This document shows, piece after piece, positions 1-13,300 of a stretch of 64,000 nucleotides of DNA. This stretch comes from Oenanthe sinensis. Its lineage: Eukaryota > Streptophyta > Magnoliopsida > Apiales > Apiaceae. The notes beneath the pieces are model-generated. The model was not told the DNA's origin. It worked only from the letters and a program-made list of their open reading frames with translations, and ran no database searches. The stretch spans positions 44,514,786 through 44,578,785 of the forward strand of contig CM053803.1 of NCBI GenBank assembly GCA_028671895.1, read 5' to 3'. Both the position numbers and the translations under genes were made by a program. Position 1 is the stretch's first letter. Every line of letters begins with the position of its first letter.

Positions 1-1
1 T

Positions 2-949
2 ATTGTTAGACTTCATGGTGTGCCTGTGCTGATGGTTTTAAACAAAGATACGAGGTTTATTTCACATTTTTAGAAGGTATTTCAGTAGGCTTGGGGTACG
101 AGGCTTAATTATAGTACAACTTTCCATCCACAAATTGATGGACAGTCGAAGATGGTGATTTAGACGTTGGAGGATATGTTAAGAGCTTGTGCTTTAGAGT
201 GGTCTGGTGATTGGGACAAGTATCTATACCTTGTGGAGTTTGCATACAATAATAGCTGGCAAGCGAGCATTGACATGTCACCATTTGAGGCGTTATATGG
301 TAGAAAATGTAGAGCACTGACTTGTTGGAATGAGGTTGGAGAGAGTGTCATTGAAGGGCCAGAGTTGGTTTGGGTAACTAACGAGAAGGTGGAACAGGCT
401 AAAGAAAACTTAAAGGAAGCTCAATCGCATCAAAAGAACTATGCAGATCAAAAGAGGAAGTTTGACGTATTTGAGTCTGGTCATCATGTGTTTTTAAAAG
501 TATCTCCTTGGAAGGGTGTTAAACGTTTTGTTATGAAAGAGAATCTTAGTCCAAGATATGTTGGTCCTTTTGATGTTATAGAAAGAGTGGGGGGAGTTTC
601 TTATAGAGTAGCATTGCCACCACAGTTATCTCATGTGCATAATGTGTTCCATGTGTCTGTTTTAAGAGGCTACAAGTATCATCTGTTGCATGTAGTTCAC
701 TATTCGTTACATAAGATTAGGGAAGATCTTTCTCGTGAGGAAGAAGCTGAAACTATTTTAGCTCGAGAGGAACGAATTATGAGGAAGAAAACTATTCCAT
801 TTGTTAAAGTTTTGTGGAAGAACCATTCTGAAAGAGAGACTACTTGAGAATTAGAAGAATCTATCTGTGATAAATATCCTCACTTATTTGATTCAGGAAT
901 GAGTTTTAGTTTTGTTCGATTCCGGGGACGGAATCATTTTTTAAGAGGG
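2..949 (+). pseudogene. Ty3/gypsy (chromovirus-type) pol 3' end: integrase C-terminal half and chromodomain, broken
   Basis: This is the 3' end of a gypsy polyprotein that enters from outside the window. The frame starting at base 2 shows integrase motifs (FHPQIDGQS, LEDMLRAC, then VEFAYNNSW and SPFEALYGRKC), the SPRYVGPFDVIERVG and HNVFHVSVLR region, and a chromodomain-like tail ending MRKKTIPFVKVLWKNH. At least four in-frame stops interrupt it: near 92, 107 and 162, and at 845-847, where the expected Trp of the chromodomain core is TGA. The Glu expected after DGQS is Lys, so the catalytic triad is lost. A purine tract at 941-949 precedes the LTR. In a live element this protein would insert cDNA, with the chromodomain steering target choice. 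The family call is confident; the clade (Tekay/Del-like) is an inference. Confidence 0.85.
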
Positions 950-955
950 TATATA

Positions 956-2375
956 TGCAATATCCGTAATTTATTTATTTAGATATTAGTAATAATAATT
1001 AGAATTAGATTAGAATTTGTTAAGATTATTTTCTTTAACCATAATATTTATTATATTGAATTTGATTAGAAATAGAATTTGTAATAAAATAGATTAATAA
1101 TAATAAAAAAGGATTAAAATTACATAGAGATTAGGAATTAAAATTGGATTAGAATAACGGGCTTTCGAATATTGGTATTTGGATCGTAGTAGGTTTTGTT
1201 GTAGGGTTTTGAAACTCTATATATATATATTAAGATCTCATCATTCTTTCATATTCTTTTCTAGCCACCAAGACTAAACAGATGTAAATCTCTCTCGATA
1301 CACAAATCCTTATTCTTTTTCTTCATCGTTGTTTGTAAAATTCGAAGGAATATTCATACACAAATCAGCTGTCTTGTAAAATTTGTAATAAATTCATCGT
1401 AAGTCGGAATTCATTGATTCTGGATGTTTTAGAAAGATCTTTTCGTTCTCTACGATTATTGTGTTTTAAGTTTTTCCAGAAAACATCGTTTAGAGGGTCA
1501 AAAAGGTAAAATACAGATCTGGGCAGAATTAGAGTTACGAAGAAGTTCGACGTTTGAGACGTTTGAGATGTGATATTTTCGATTGGGTGTTAAGGATTGT
1601 TTTATTCAGTATATATACAAGACCCATGTATACACAACCGTGAGCTTTATTAAACCTTAAAGTGGAGTCCGCGTAAGAAAGAAATACAGATGCGCTATTT
1701 GGTACGTTGGACGAATTGAATTGTCTTGATCAAGAAGAACAGATCGTGAACCATAAATTTTGTGGGTCTATGCAGTTTTCCTTAGTGTCTGAAATTGCTA
1801 GTTCGATTTTTCGTTAGTGTTTGAGATTGCTATTTTGAGGTACAGATTTCATCTCCTTTCTTTTCCGTGCTACTCTTTTTAGGATTAGTTATATTTAATT
1901 CATTCTGTTCGTAAATCTGTTCCTTCCGTTATTATTCATTTTAACTGTTTTGATTCTCCGAAAGTTATTTTAAAGTCTGTTTCGAAATATTTAAATATTT
2001 GTCTCAGCGATTTTCGAAAATTATGTATGTTACATATCTACATAGAATATTTGAAATATCTGTTCAGGTGATTTTAAAATTGTGAAAATTATTTTATTTG
2101 AACCCTTAGAGTGATATAGGGTATACCGATTTAACCAGCTGTAGGGGTACTACAGCCATGTCATTGCGGCACCAGTGGCATGACACTTCCGTGGCAGTGT
2201 GATTAGTCACGGCGTATCCTTCTGATAGCTCAGGTGATTAGCTTTGCGCATTTTAATATTAGTTTGGAGGCCTGTTGGACCAATTTAATTATATAATATG
2301 GATTTTAGTACTCTGTATACAGGTTTGTGGTGTGAAAAGTAACCCCTCATCTTATTTTGGGAAGGGGGTGTTACA
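956..2375 (+). repeat. Gypsy 3' LTR (1,420 bp)
   Basis: It begins TGCAATATCCG just after the purine tract and ends GGGGGTGTTACA, matching the usual TGTAATATCC...TGTTACA ends of plant chromovirus LTRs. The right end abuts copia coding sequence, so this element is inserted in the older copia element H. The left target duplication lies outside the window and cannot be checked. Degenerate relatives of this LTR occur at 30588, 51113 and 63409. Confidence 0.8.
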
Positions 2376-3429
2376 CATGGTTACCTTCGTAGTACATATG
2401 ACAGTTGCGTGTACTTTAAAAGGCTTGAAGATGGTTCTTTTGTGTACTTGTTACTTTATGTTGACAACATGCTCATAGCTGCAAAGAACATGTCTGAGAT
2501 TCAGCTTTTGAAGAAGCAACTTAGTTATGAATTCGAAATGAAAGATCTTGGTGCAGCCAAGAAGATATTAGGCATGGAGATCCGTCATGACAAAATGTCA
2601 AAAAGATTATATCTATCGCAAAAGAGCTATATTGAGAAGGTACTTGAGAGGTTTGACATGGACAAAGCCAAGCCAGTTGAGACACCATTGGCTTCTCATT
2701 TCAGATTGTCAGCTTAGGATTCACCGCAAAGTGAAGATGACGAGAAAGCTGTCTCATATTCCGTACTCGAGTGCTGTTGGTAGCATGATGTATGCTATGG
2801 TGTGGACTCGTCCATTTATCACACACGCGGTTAGTATGATTAGTAGATACATGGCTAATCCTGGAAGATTACATTGGCGTGCTGTCAAGTGGATTCTACG
2901 GTACCTTAAAGGTACTACTGGCATGGGTTTAGTTTTTGATGGTACTAGTTCTTCTGGAACTTCTATTGTTGGGTTTGTTGATTCTGACTATGCAGGTGAT
3001 CTCGATAGGAGGAGATTTTTGGCAGGCTATCTTTTCAAGATTTCTGGTTCAGCTATTTCATGGAGATCGACTTTACAGTCGACGATTGCTTTGTCTACTA
3101 CAGAGGCAGAGTACATGGCTGCATCTGAAGCAGTGAAGGAAGCTATTTGGTTGAGAAATCTTGTGATTGAGCTTGGGGTTCAGCAGGAACCAAAGTCTGT
3201 TGTCATTTGTGACAATCAAAGTGCTTTACACTTGATTAAAATTCAAGCATATCATGAGAGGATGAAACATATAAACGTCATATATCATTTTATTCGTTAG
3301 GCTGTCTCTGAAAGAGTAATTTTGGTAAAGAAGGTCAGCACTCATGATAACCCTGCAGATATGTTGACTAAACCAGTATCGGGCAACAAATTCAAGCATT
3401 GCTTGAATTTGAGTGGCGTTCGTTGTTAA
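2376..3429 (+). pseudogene. Ty1/copia element H: reverse transcriptase end and RNase H, broken
   Basis: Reading resumes immediately after the gypsy LTR with YDSCVYFKRL, then LLLYVDNMLIAAK. This is the copia YVDD box with its second Asp changed to Asn. Later come KDLGAAKKILGMEI, PYSSAVGSMMYAMV, RNase H motifs DSDYAGDLDRRR, TEAEYMAAS and CDNQSALHL, and the end LNLSGVRC followed by TAA at 3427-3429. Breaks are a stop at 2715-2717, a frameshift near 2750 and a stop at 3298-3300. The 5' part of pol was separated by the gypsy insertion and is not in the window. The element's own 3' LTR follows at 3625. Confidence 0.88.
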
Positions 3430-3624
3430 GTTGAGAGCTGCCCCGTGTAGGGGATTGAAAGGCGAGGAGGTTATTTTTGTCTATATGCTGTTGTGATTAT
3501 GAAGTAGACATTTTCTTCATGTCTTTTGTTTCTTACATTGAGTTCGCTCAGGTAAGCTTAGAGATATGTAATGAAAGTGTTTGCTTCTCGGTTCCTTGGT
3601 GAAAATCAAGTCAAGGTGGAGATT

Positions 3625-3735
3625 TATAATATTATTTATCTTGATTTTCTATTTTTTGGGTTTGTTATTTATTGGGATGGCCACCTAATAAATATATTGG
3701 TTTTTTTATTAAATAAAATTAGGATAACTATTAGT
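3625..3735 (+). repeat. Element H 3' LTR, left part
   Basis: A purine tract (caaggtggagat, near 3612-3623) precedes the LTR, whose first bases are TA instead of TG. Copia element 1 interrupts this LTR; the rest is at 8240-8453. The solo LTR at 56593-56904 is a colinear, uninterrupted copy. Confidence 0.8.
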
Positions 3736-3988
3736 TGTTGGGGAAGATATCAAAACACAGAAGAATACATGCTAATGTTCTTACTACACACTTAAAGAAG
3801 TAAAGATACAAAGTCTGTAGTATATATCAGACTTATTGAATAACTGCTACAACTGCTCTAATTGCTATCTAAAATACCGGAATGTGAAATAACTGAACAT
3901 AAAACTAACACACATTTAACTGCCATCTATAACTGATACTAGATAATACAAGACATAAACAACTAATAATTTGAAGCTTATTCAAACA
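3736..3988 (-). repeat. Copia-1 3' LTR (253 bp)
   Basis: Starts TGTTGGGGAAG and ends TTCAAACA. On the minus strand the purine tract AAGCAGGGGGAG lies directly upstream, so this is the 3' LTR. Confidence 0.92.
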
Positions 3989-6900
3989 CTCCCCCTGCTT
4001 CAAATTTTGTCACTCCCATCTGCAAACGGAAGAACTGATGCTTTGCTTGAGACAAAGACTTTGTAAGAACATCTACAACTTGATAATTTGTATTGCAATA
4101 TTCCAGAACTATTTTTCCATCGATAACCAAGTCTCGAATGAAGTGGTAACGTATATCTATGTGTTTAGTCCTGCGGTGAAATACTGGATTTCTTGTCATT
4201 GCGATGGTTGCTTTGTTGTCACAATATATAGCAGTTGCACCTTCTTGGACTTGAATAAAATCAGCTAACAATATACTCTGCTTCTGAAGAAGACAATGTA
4301 ACTACATCTTGCTTATTTGAACTCCATGCTATAGCACCAGACCCTAGAAAAAACAAGTACCCAGATGTGCTTTTTCGGTCTTCTAAACATCCTGCCCAGT
4401 CACTATCTGAGAACCCAACTAACCTAAAATTTGACACTCTTGTATACCAGATTCCCAGATCTACAGTTCCAACAACATATCGTAAGATCCGCTTTGCTGC
4501 TCCATAATGATGCTGAGTAGGATTATGCATAAATCTAGAAATTACACTTACAGAAAATGCAAGATTAGGCCTAGTATGACACAAATAATTTAGACCTCCG
4601 ACAATACTACGATAACGTCTTGCATCTGTCATTCCAGTACCATCTTCAGCCACCAACTTCTCATTAACATTCATGGGTATAGAGCCTTGTTTACAGTTCA
4701 ACATATTAAATTTTTTCAACAAATCAGTAGTATATTTTTGTTGAGAAATGAAAATGCCATCTGAATTCTGGATTACCTCAAGCCCAAGAAAATATCGTAA
4801 TAAACCCAAGTCCGACATTTCAAACTTCTCCATCATGCAAGCTTTAAAATTTTCAACAATAGCTTCATTGGACCCCATATAAATCATATCATCAACATAC
4901 ACAAACACAAATAGAAAATCAGAATTACCTTGCCTTTTTACGTATAGAGTTGGCTCACTTGGACTTCTTTCAAATCCTATCTCAAGAAAATATGAATCCA
5001 GCTTACTATACCAAGTTCGTGGGGATTGCTTTAAACCATATAATGCCTTTATTAGCTTGTAAGCCTTATACTCTGCATCACTCACAATAAATCCATCTGG
5101 TTGAGAAACATACACTTCTTCATTTAATTCGCCATTCAGAAAAGTAGATTTGGCATCAAAATGATAAACAGGCCATTGAAGTTGTGCTGCTAAAGCAAGA
5201 AATGTTCTTACTGTCTCAAAGCGTGCAACAGGAGAGAACGTTTCATCAAAATCAACACCTTACTTTTGTGCATATCCCTTAGCAACTAATCGAGCTTTGT
5301 ACTTCTGAACCTCTCCATCTGCATTAAACTTTGTACGGTACACCCATTTTAAGCCAACGACATTTTTTCCTTCCGGTAAATCTACCAGTTCCCATGTTTC
5401 ATTTCGTTGAATCGCTAACATCTCCTCAGCCATTGCATTCTGCCAAATCTCGCTACTTGCAGCATCTTCATAATTCACAGGGTCTGAAACACACAAGGCA
5501 AAATTACACGAAGCATAGATATCCTTAAGTGATTTGAATCATTGAGAGGATGTATCCGAAGAACTTCTGTTATTGTTGCTGCCTTGAGTTGATGGTTCTG
5601 ATGGCTCCAAAAATTCTGATTCATTTAACTGTTCAGCAACAGGTGCATCAATTTGAGTAATCACATGAATCGGTGTTTCTTTATTGCTAGTATCCCAATT
5701 TCAAATCTCATTTTCATTAAATTTGACATCCCTACTAATGATTACCTTGCCACTTAGTGGATCATACAATCTATATGCCTTGGACTAAATACTATAACCA
5801 ATAAAAATGCACTTTATTGATTTTTTATCAAGTTTCTCACGACTGTTTGATGTATCCAAGACATAAGATATGCAACCAAATACTTTCAAGTGACTTACTC
5901 GTGGCTTCCTTTCTTTCCAAGCCTCGTAAGGAGTCCTATTGAAGACTGCCTTTGTCGGAGAGATATTAAGTAAATATACTGAAGTTGCTACAGCCTCCGC
6001 CCAGAATTGTTTAGGAAGCCCTGTAGCTGTCATCATACTCCTTGCCATTTCAACAACAATTCTGTTTTTGCGCTCTGCCACTCTGTTTTGTTGGGGGGTA
6101 TGCAGTGCAATAAACTCTCTATGAATCCCATACAATTCACAATAGCTATTAAAAGCATTAGAAGTAAATTCACCGCCTCTATCAGTACGAAGCACCTTAA
6201 TACTTTGTCCAAACTCATTTTCAACCAACGCTTTGAAAATCTTAAAATTTTCAAAAGTTTCTGATTTGGACTTTAAGAAATACACCCAACTGAAACTACT
6301 GTAATCATCAGTAAACAACAGAAAATATTTACTACCACCAGAAGACTCCACACTCATAGGACCACAAAATCAGCATGCACAATTTCAAGACAATTTGAAG
6401 CTCTATATGACTTATTTACAGGAAAAGAGTTTCTATGGTGTTTTCCATAAACACAGCCTTCACAGAAACTTAGATCACCAAGCTTGGGTTATCCCACGAC
6501 CATGTTCTTCCTTGTCAACAATTTCAGACCTTTCTCATTCAAGTGCCCATAACGTAAATGCCACAATTTTGTATCATCAGATTTAGCAACCAAAGCACAA
6601 TTTTTCACATCATTGACATTTAACGGAAACATATTATTTTTTGCCATTGGTATGTTAACTACAAGTCTACCAGATTTCTTGTCATGGATTGAGCAACAAC
6701 CATTATCAAACAAAACAAAGTAACCACTTTCCAATAATTGTCCAACGCTTAATAAATTATGTGCAAGATTTGGAACATATTGAACATTGTTAAGAAATTT
6801 TACATTACCATCAGCGGTCTTGATTCCAATAGTCCCTTTTCCTTCAACTCGCATGAGTTTGTTTTCAACAATACGAACTTCACTCTTTTTTGATTCATCC

Positions 6901-7898
6901 AAATCTGTGAACATCATTTTCATGCCACACATATGGTTTGAACATCCACTATCGATAAACCAAAATTCATCATTAGTAACTTGAGTAGGAGCCTGCATCA
7001 CAAATAATTTTGTTTCATTCTCAACATTCTCGACAAGATTGACTTGCTTCTCATTTCTCTGTTTGGTCCAACATTCAGCATCTTTGTGCCCAAATTTATT
7101 ACAATAATGACACTGTATTGAACCTCTGTGTTGACAATTAATAAACCAGCCACGTCCTCTGCCAACACCGCGACCTCTACCACGAAAGTTGTTCCTTCCA
7201 TGTCCACGACCTCCAAAGTTTTCCAATCTTCCCTTAAAGGATGACTCTGCTTTTGCTTGGAAATCCTTTTCCTCCATCTTGGTACTAGATTTTTTAAGTC
7301 TGGCTTCATGCGCTAATAGAGAACCCATTAAATCATCAAAGGTGTATGTTGATAAATCCTTTGATTCTTCTATTGTAGGAACTACATGATTGAAACTTTC
7401 ATTTAAAGTTCTCAAAACTTTACACACTACAATCTCATTACTAATGTCTTCTCCATATGACCTCATCTAACTAACAATTTCAGTCACTCTAGACAAATAA
7501 GTTTGAACAGATTCATTTTCTCCCATGACCAATTCAGCAAAAGAAACCCGAAGTGTTTATAACCGTACCTTAATCACTCTTTGATCACCTAAATACTCCT
7601 GCTTAAGTATCTCCCATGCTCCATGTGCACTGGTGGCTGATGAAATTCGAGGAAAAATATTATCATCTAACGCTGATTGAATAAAGAACAATGATCTTGC
7701 ATCTTTCTTGCGGTTCTCTCTCAATTGTTGATCGGGCACTGCCGGTGCCGGATTAGGTTCATCATAACCGTTCTCCACCAAATCCCATAACTCTTGGGAC
7801 TTGAACACAGTCTTCATTTTTAGACTCCAGAGATGATATTTTTCCCCTTTAAATGGAGGGATCGAAGGTTGGATCGAAGAACTTCGGCTGCTAGCCAT
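3978..7898 (-). pseudogene. Copia-1 gag-pol polyprotein, multiple stops and frameshifts
   Basis: On the minus strand from ATG 7898: gag (IPPFKGEKYHLWSLKMK), a CHYCNKFGHKDAEC zinc knuckle, protease FIDSGCSNHM, the integrase HHCC region (LWHLRYGH ... CEGCVYGK) with RTDRGGEF and VAERKNR, then RT (GLKWVYRTKF, YVDDMIYMGS) and RNase H (DSDWAGCLED, SEAEYIV, CDNKATIAM). Breaks are stops at about 7559, 7467 and 6489, a frameshift near 6360, stops near 5785, 5700, 5540 and 5258, and a small deletion with frameshift near 4265 in RNase H. At least two stops (7559, 7467) sit where Gln is expected, as single C-to-T changes. The domain order PR-IN-RT-RH is diagnostic for copia. The element cannot move by itself. 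Confidence 0.92.
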
Positions 7899-7970
7899 GT
7901 GTTTTATATTTTATGTAAACTGGTGCTTTGATTCATTTCAGATGTATTTACTTTCGTTTTACTTTTGCTG

Positions 7971-7982
7971 GCTCTAATACCA
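7971..7982 (-). other. Primer binding site of copia-1
   Basis: Read on the minus strand, directly after the 5' LTR, this is TGGTATTAGAGC. It differs by one base from TGGTATCAGAGC, the complement of the plant initiator tRNA-Met 3' end. Confidence 0.85.
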
Positions 7983-7986
7983 ATTT

Positions 7987-8239
7987 TGTTGGAGAAGATA
8001 TCAAAACACAGAAGAATACATGTTAATATTCTTACTACACACTTAAAGAAGTAAAGATACAAAGTCTATAGTATATATCAGACTTATTGAATAACTGCTA
8101 CAACTGCTCTAACTGCTATCTAAAATACTGGAATGTGAAATAACTGAACATAAAACTAACACACATTTAACTGCCATCTATAACTGATACTAGATAATAC
8201 AAGACATAAACAACTAATAATTTGAAGCTTATTCAAACA
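7987..8239 (-). repeat. Copia-1 5' LTR (253 bp)
   Basis: Starts TGTTGGAGAAG and ends TTCAAACA, colinear with the other LTR and differing only by transitions. The primer site adjoins its left edge, making it the 5' LTR for a minus-strand element. Confidence 0.92.
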
Positions 8240-8453
8240 TTAGTTATATATAGTAGAATTTTGACAAATATATATTAGGGTTCTCATCTTTTGTAAGGAT
8301 ATACTTTGTAACTTTGCCGATATAGTAAAAATCTCCTCGCCTTGTGGATGGAGGTCACATCGACCGAACCATGTTAAATATCTATGCTCTTTGTGTGGTT
8401 GTTCTTGTTTTCATTGTGATTAATTGATTGTTTATTTGGTCAAAATCTTAACA
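8240..8453 (+). repeat. Element H 3' LTR, right part
   Basis: This continues the LTR broken at 3735 (the first 5 bp are the copia-1 target duplication). It has the typical copia R-U5 stretch with CGACCGAACCATGTTAAAT and ends CTTAACA. GTCCT at 8454-8458 is the downstream target duplication. The same GTCCT flanks both sides of the solo LTR in segment C. Confidence 0.82.
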
Positions 8454-9075
8454 GTCCTCGTTGTTACTTCAGTGGTGGTCGGTTTATTTATATTCGTTCT
8501 TGATTAACTGGGCTTTAGGTCTCCATTTGCCTCTAAATACCATGATAAAATATAAAAGAAGGGTTTTACTATGATAAACCATGTCACCATTACCATATAG
8601 TAGATTCTGATATAGCTAACATCTAAAATATATTAAAGGAAACAAACCTATCCCGGAAACTAATATTGTAACAAAGGAAATTTGCCTAGTTCTCAAATAA
8701 TAATATATATGTTGATAATATATATGTGTTAAGACTAAGGGTCGTGATTGCTTGGTTGCCAAGACTGAAAATTATACATTGGAATTGGTGTAGGATATTG
8801 GTCTGAGTAGGTTGTTAAATTGTCACAACTTTATTTGGTCCTTCTAATTAACTATTATGAAATAATATACAGCATCAGCTATATATGGACACAAGTGAGT
8901 TTTCTATGCACCATATATATAAGGTTTGTGGGATAAGATTTCTTTCCCTACATTAAAGGTTTTTAAGGTTGATTTAGGCTACAATCTTGACCTGAACTAC
9001 AAATATTTTTTAAGTTAATGAGTCGGCCTCTCTATGTAATTTTAATATATTTCTTTAAATGATTTGATGTGTCAA
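8454..9075. other. Non-coding part of segment A
   Basis: No gene seen. The sequence is colinear with 56905-57514 in segment C, with small indels. It ends in GTCAA (9071-9075), the left target duplication of the SIRE element. Confidence 0.8.
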
Positions 9076-10191
9076 TGTTATTCCTTAGAACAATGTCAAT
9101 ATTTCTAGAAGGAGGGGTTGAATACAAATATTAAAACTTTTTCCTTGTTCTAATATTTGTTCTTGATGTTTGAAAGAATAAGAGAATAAGTTCGAACAAA
9201 TTAGTGCTGAAAATGATACTGAACAAAGAGATTTAAAATTATTGATGGATTGGTTTTTCCATCAATAAATATTTTTGCTCAATGCTCCTAGGTTAGAAGA
9301 AACCTAGCTTCGTTTTTACAAGATTAGAAAACAAATCAACTGTTCTTACAAATGTGCTCTCAAGTTTGAACAGTTGATTGTAAAATAATGTCTAACTTGT
9401 ATGTTTTCTAATAATGCTACTACACTTGTTTATATATCACAAGTGTACTTTTACAATACCTATTCTAGGATTGTTTCTTCCTGCCTTCCTTTTACCTTTT
9501 TCTATTTTACAAAAAGGTTTGAAAGACAACTTCTGATTGAGTCTTCACAGTCACTCTAGACTGTCTTCCATAGGTGTGCTTTTGTTCTCTGGATCTTCAA
9601 CAGATATTCTTTCTGTGTTGTCACACTCAATTGATAATTTGCTGTTAAGCATATCAATTGATCCATTCTTTAATCCATCAACTAATGTACTTCTTCGATT
9701 GATCTTTATATCCATCGATTGATAAAAGATGGCTTATCGATTGATAGATGTTATCAATCGATATATCAGTCGATGAGTCTTCACATCAGTTGATGGTCTT
9801 CAATGCTTGGCTTGGCTTCTTCGATCGATCCTTCATCCATCGATGCTTCAATATCAATTGATCATCCTTCACTTGTGCAATTTCCTGTCTTCACATATTT
9901 ACAATTTAACAGTTTAATTTACACATCAATTGATGATCTATATCAATCGACTCTAACATCAATTGATGAACAAAATATCAATTGATTTGCACCTTATCGA
10001 TTGAAATAGACTAAGTACACCTATGCTACAATTTAAATTATCAGTTGATTCATATAAACACTTCAACTGATAAATGGTTTCCTGATCAATTGATATTTAT
10101 AACTTTCATATCAATTGATCAGTTACAACAAATAAAATTTCTATGATTCTAAGATTAATGTTATCATCAAATCACATGTAGATTCCTAACA
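9076..10191 (-). repeat. SIRE 3' LTR with ATCAATTGAT motif cluster
   Basis: Starts TGTTATTCC and ends CCTAACA, next to the polypurine tract. Between about 9625 and 10130 a motif around ATCAATTGAT, ATCGATTGAT and ATCAGTTGAT recurs roughly twenty times. The short reading frames across it (rich in Ser-Ile-Asp) are by-products of this repeat and are not genes. Confidence 0.93.
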
Positions 10192-10369
10192 ATCTCCCCC
10201 TATTTGTGTCTGTGTTATTAACAGGCATAAATCTACTTGATGATAACAAAAACCCTTAAAAAATTTTACATTTAGATAGAATCAAGAAACTTAATTGGCA
10301 CATTAATTTTGGAAGTACCAGATTGATAGATAACTCCTGCAAGCAGCTTCAATGTCTTCATAATTTAAT

Positions 10370-13300
10370 TTAGTTCCTCTTCCTCCTTTTCTCAGCATTT
10401 TCCTTTAGTTGCCTCATGAAAGAACTTCTCAAGATTGCTTCATCCCTGTCAGTTTCTCCAAGTTGCCTCATAAGGTAATGTATTTCTTCATCTGTGATTT
10501 TGTCCAGATATTTGCAGATATCAAAGAACTTTGTGTTGCCCTCTATATCTATAAAAATCATAGCATACTTTGGCTCCAACACCACCTTTTTGACCTGTGA
10601 CTTCCATAGCTTTAAAGGTGAATCAGGTTCAGCTTCAGCCTTGGATCTCCTTAACTTTGATATTTGCTGTTGAATCTCCTGAGCAATTGTAATGTTGAGT
10701 TTGTACCTTCTGTTGAGTAAAGGAAGAATAGTCTTTAAAACATTGTAGCTTTGCTTCATTATCACCTTCAATGAATAGATTGTTTTCACTCCATTTTCAT
10801 ACTCCAACCTCATTGTTTCTTCATGGTTAGAGGTTGCAGGGTGAGTCCTTACTCCTATGAATCCTTTTTCATTGATTACTGGTATTCCCTTCAAATCATA
10901 TCCTTCAATTGTGACCTCCTCCTTGATTTCTTCTTGTTGACCCTAGAGGTTTTCCTGAACCACTATTTCTTGAGTAGAACTTGACCTTTTCTTGGCCATA
11001 GTAACTTTTCTCCTTTTTCTCAATGGTTGCTCTGCCTGTAGCTCTTCTTCCAAATGCCATTGCATTTCCATCTGTCTAGCAATCTCTTCATTCTCCCTTT
11101 CTCTCCTTGAGGCATCTGAGATTCCTATAGTGATGGCTCCTTGAAGTAGCTTTTGACTTACTGGTTCAGTCTCTTTCTTCTTCTCTTCTTCAATCACTAT
11201 TACTTTCCCTTTCTTCTTTTCTTTAAGAGCTTCAATATCCAATTGAAGAAAAGCTTATGTATTTGAGTTTCTTTCCTTGGCAGCCTTTTGTGCATCTTCA
11301 TTTATTTTTCTTGTTTGAGCAATGAACTCATCCAAGTCTCCTTTTTCTACTGCCTCTGTTACTAACTCAGTGCTTCTCCTTAGATCTTCAATTCTTTTCT
11401 TTTCCCTCTCAATCATTAATTGAGTTTCTTTCTCCCTAGAAATTCTCCTAGCTTCAATATCTTCATCAAACTTCTTGTATTCTTTCTTTTTCTGTTCTAA
11501 ATCATCTTTTGGAGAATTAGATGACTCAGATTTCTTTGAAGATTGATTGTCCCTGTTACTTCTGCTTTTATATCTTTTGGGTGCAGAACCACCAATGCCA
11601 CTTGACTTATCCATACCAGAACCACCTTTACCATCACCACCATCACCATCATCCTTCTTCTTTGTATTCTCCCCCTTTTTGTTATCATCAATTGGAGGGG
11701 GTGGTGGAAGTCTGTCAAGAAACTTTTGAAGAATGGAAGCATGAAGATTTTGACCTCTGATAATATCATTCATCTTCTTTTCTAGAGAACCTACTCTTGT
11801 CTCCAAAGATGTAAAATTTTTGGATTCTTTGAAAAGCTTGTCTTTGATGCTATTCATGGTGTTGAATGGTAGCTTCTCATCCAATCTCCTGTCCATTGCA
11901 TCTTTGTTAGATGAGATAGAGTCCTTAATCCTCTCCAGTTCCCTCCTTACTCCTGTTACTGTCATCTTTTGAATTTTCATTGATTCTCTTATATAGTGAG
12001 CAATTCTCCTTTGAGTAGGATCTTCAATGTCTCCTTCCACCATTGTTCTTCTATATTGAGAGAGAATTTCAGTCTCAGCAGCTTCTAAGGAACCATCAAT
12101 AGTGCTCATCCATGGCTCTTCATCAGAATCACTCTCCAACTCTTCAGGTGCCATATAACAAGTGTCTGTTGTATTGGCAATGCTTTCCTTCAGATTCCTG
12201 GTCCTTTGATCTGTATGATCAATGCCCAAGAGTTGTTATGCATTCCTGTTACTTGAAGTAGCCAACCCTTGATATTGTGGATCAGGATGAATGAAATTCT
12301 TTGGATCCAATTCACCAGCATCTATTTCCACTTCAAAGTCTTTAGCAATTCCACTCCCACTAGCTTCAACATTATTTGCTCCCCTTATCCCCTTTACTCC
12401 TTCTTCTGCCATTAGTTCAATTTCCAATTCCTGTGCAAAAAGTAGAATGTTTTTATCACTTTCACTCATCTCTCTATTTTGCATCAGGATCTCATCCTGG
12501 AATCTCACCTCTCCCTCACTCATTTCTTGTGCACCTACTAAGGTGGAGCCCTCAAGTGTTTCATTTTCATTCCTGGAAGAAATAAGAATGTTTTTACTCA
12601 CTTCCTCTCCTTTTGCCAGGTTACAATCCTGCCTCTCACTCAACTCACTCAATCTTAAGAGTGTTTGTGCAACATCAATTGATTGAGCATCAATTGATGT
12701 ATTGACATTATCAGTTGAAGTGGTGTTTGGGATATCCATCGATTGATGCATACCCATCGATTGATCTTGAGTATCGATCGATGGCTTATCAGTCGATGGT
12801 TGAATATCAATTGATGAAGGAACATCAGTTGATGGAGTAGAAACAGTTGAATTAATTTGAGAAGTAATGTTTGAAATGATATGGGAAATAGAATCCTGAA
12901 AATTCTGAGAAGAAGATTCAGGAGAGAGTGTTGGCTTCTCCTTTAAAAACAAAGAAGGAGAATCTGAAAATGTTCGATAATCTATCAAAACATTTTCTGA
13001 AGAAGTTTGAGACGGGGAAAGAAGAATAGAAGAGATAGGAATTGAAAGAGAATGGGGCTGCATCTCATCATTTATATGAGATGCATCAAGCAGACTTTGA
13101 GAAGGCTCCACCACAGTTTCCTGTGATTTTGCAGTGTGTGATTCCCCAAGTGTAAAGGTGACTTTCTTTTCTCTTCTTTTGTATGGTGTTAGTGTTTTGG
13201 CCTTTGTGTCCCCAATTTGATTCTGTGCCCCTGGTTGTAGGCTATTTTCAATATTGTCATCCTTTTGAGAGAATGGCAATAGGGATGTGGTATTTTCCAT

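Larger units (their letters stand above)
3736..8239 (-). mobile_element. Copia element 1, complete but degenerate (4,504 bp)
   Basis: Two 253-bp LTRs of equal length, a tRNA-iMet-type primer site, a polypurine tract (rc of 3989-4000) and a gag-pol region run on the minus strand. The 5-bp target duplication TTAGT lies at 3731-3735 and 8240-8244. The uninterrupted site is seen in segment C at about 56700-56704 (CTAGT). By eye the two LTRs differ at 6 positions, all transitions (about 2.4%). Confidence 0.93.

Noticed and set aside
9537..9985. Plus-strand Ser-Ile-Asp-rich open frames in the SIRE LTR (and at 21368-21816)
   Set aside because: They lie antisense to the element inside its LTR and are created by the ATCAATTGAT motif, with no gene features.
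10409..12686. Plus-strand open frames across the third ORF of the SIRE element
   Set aside because: Antisense shadows of the long minus-strand ORF, with low-complexity composition.
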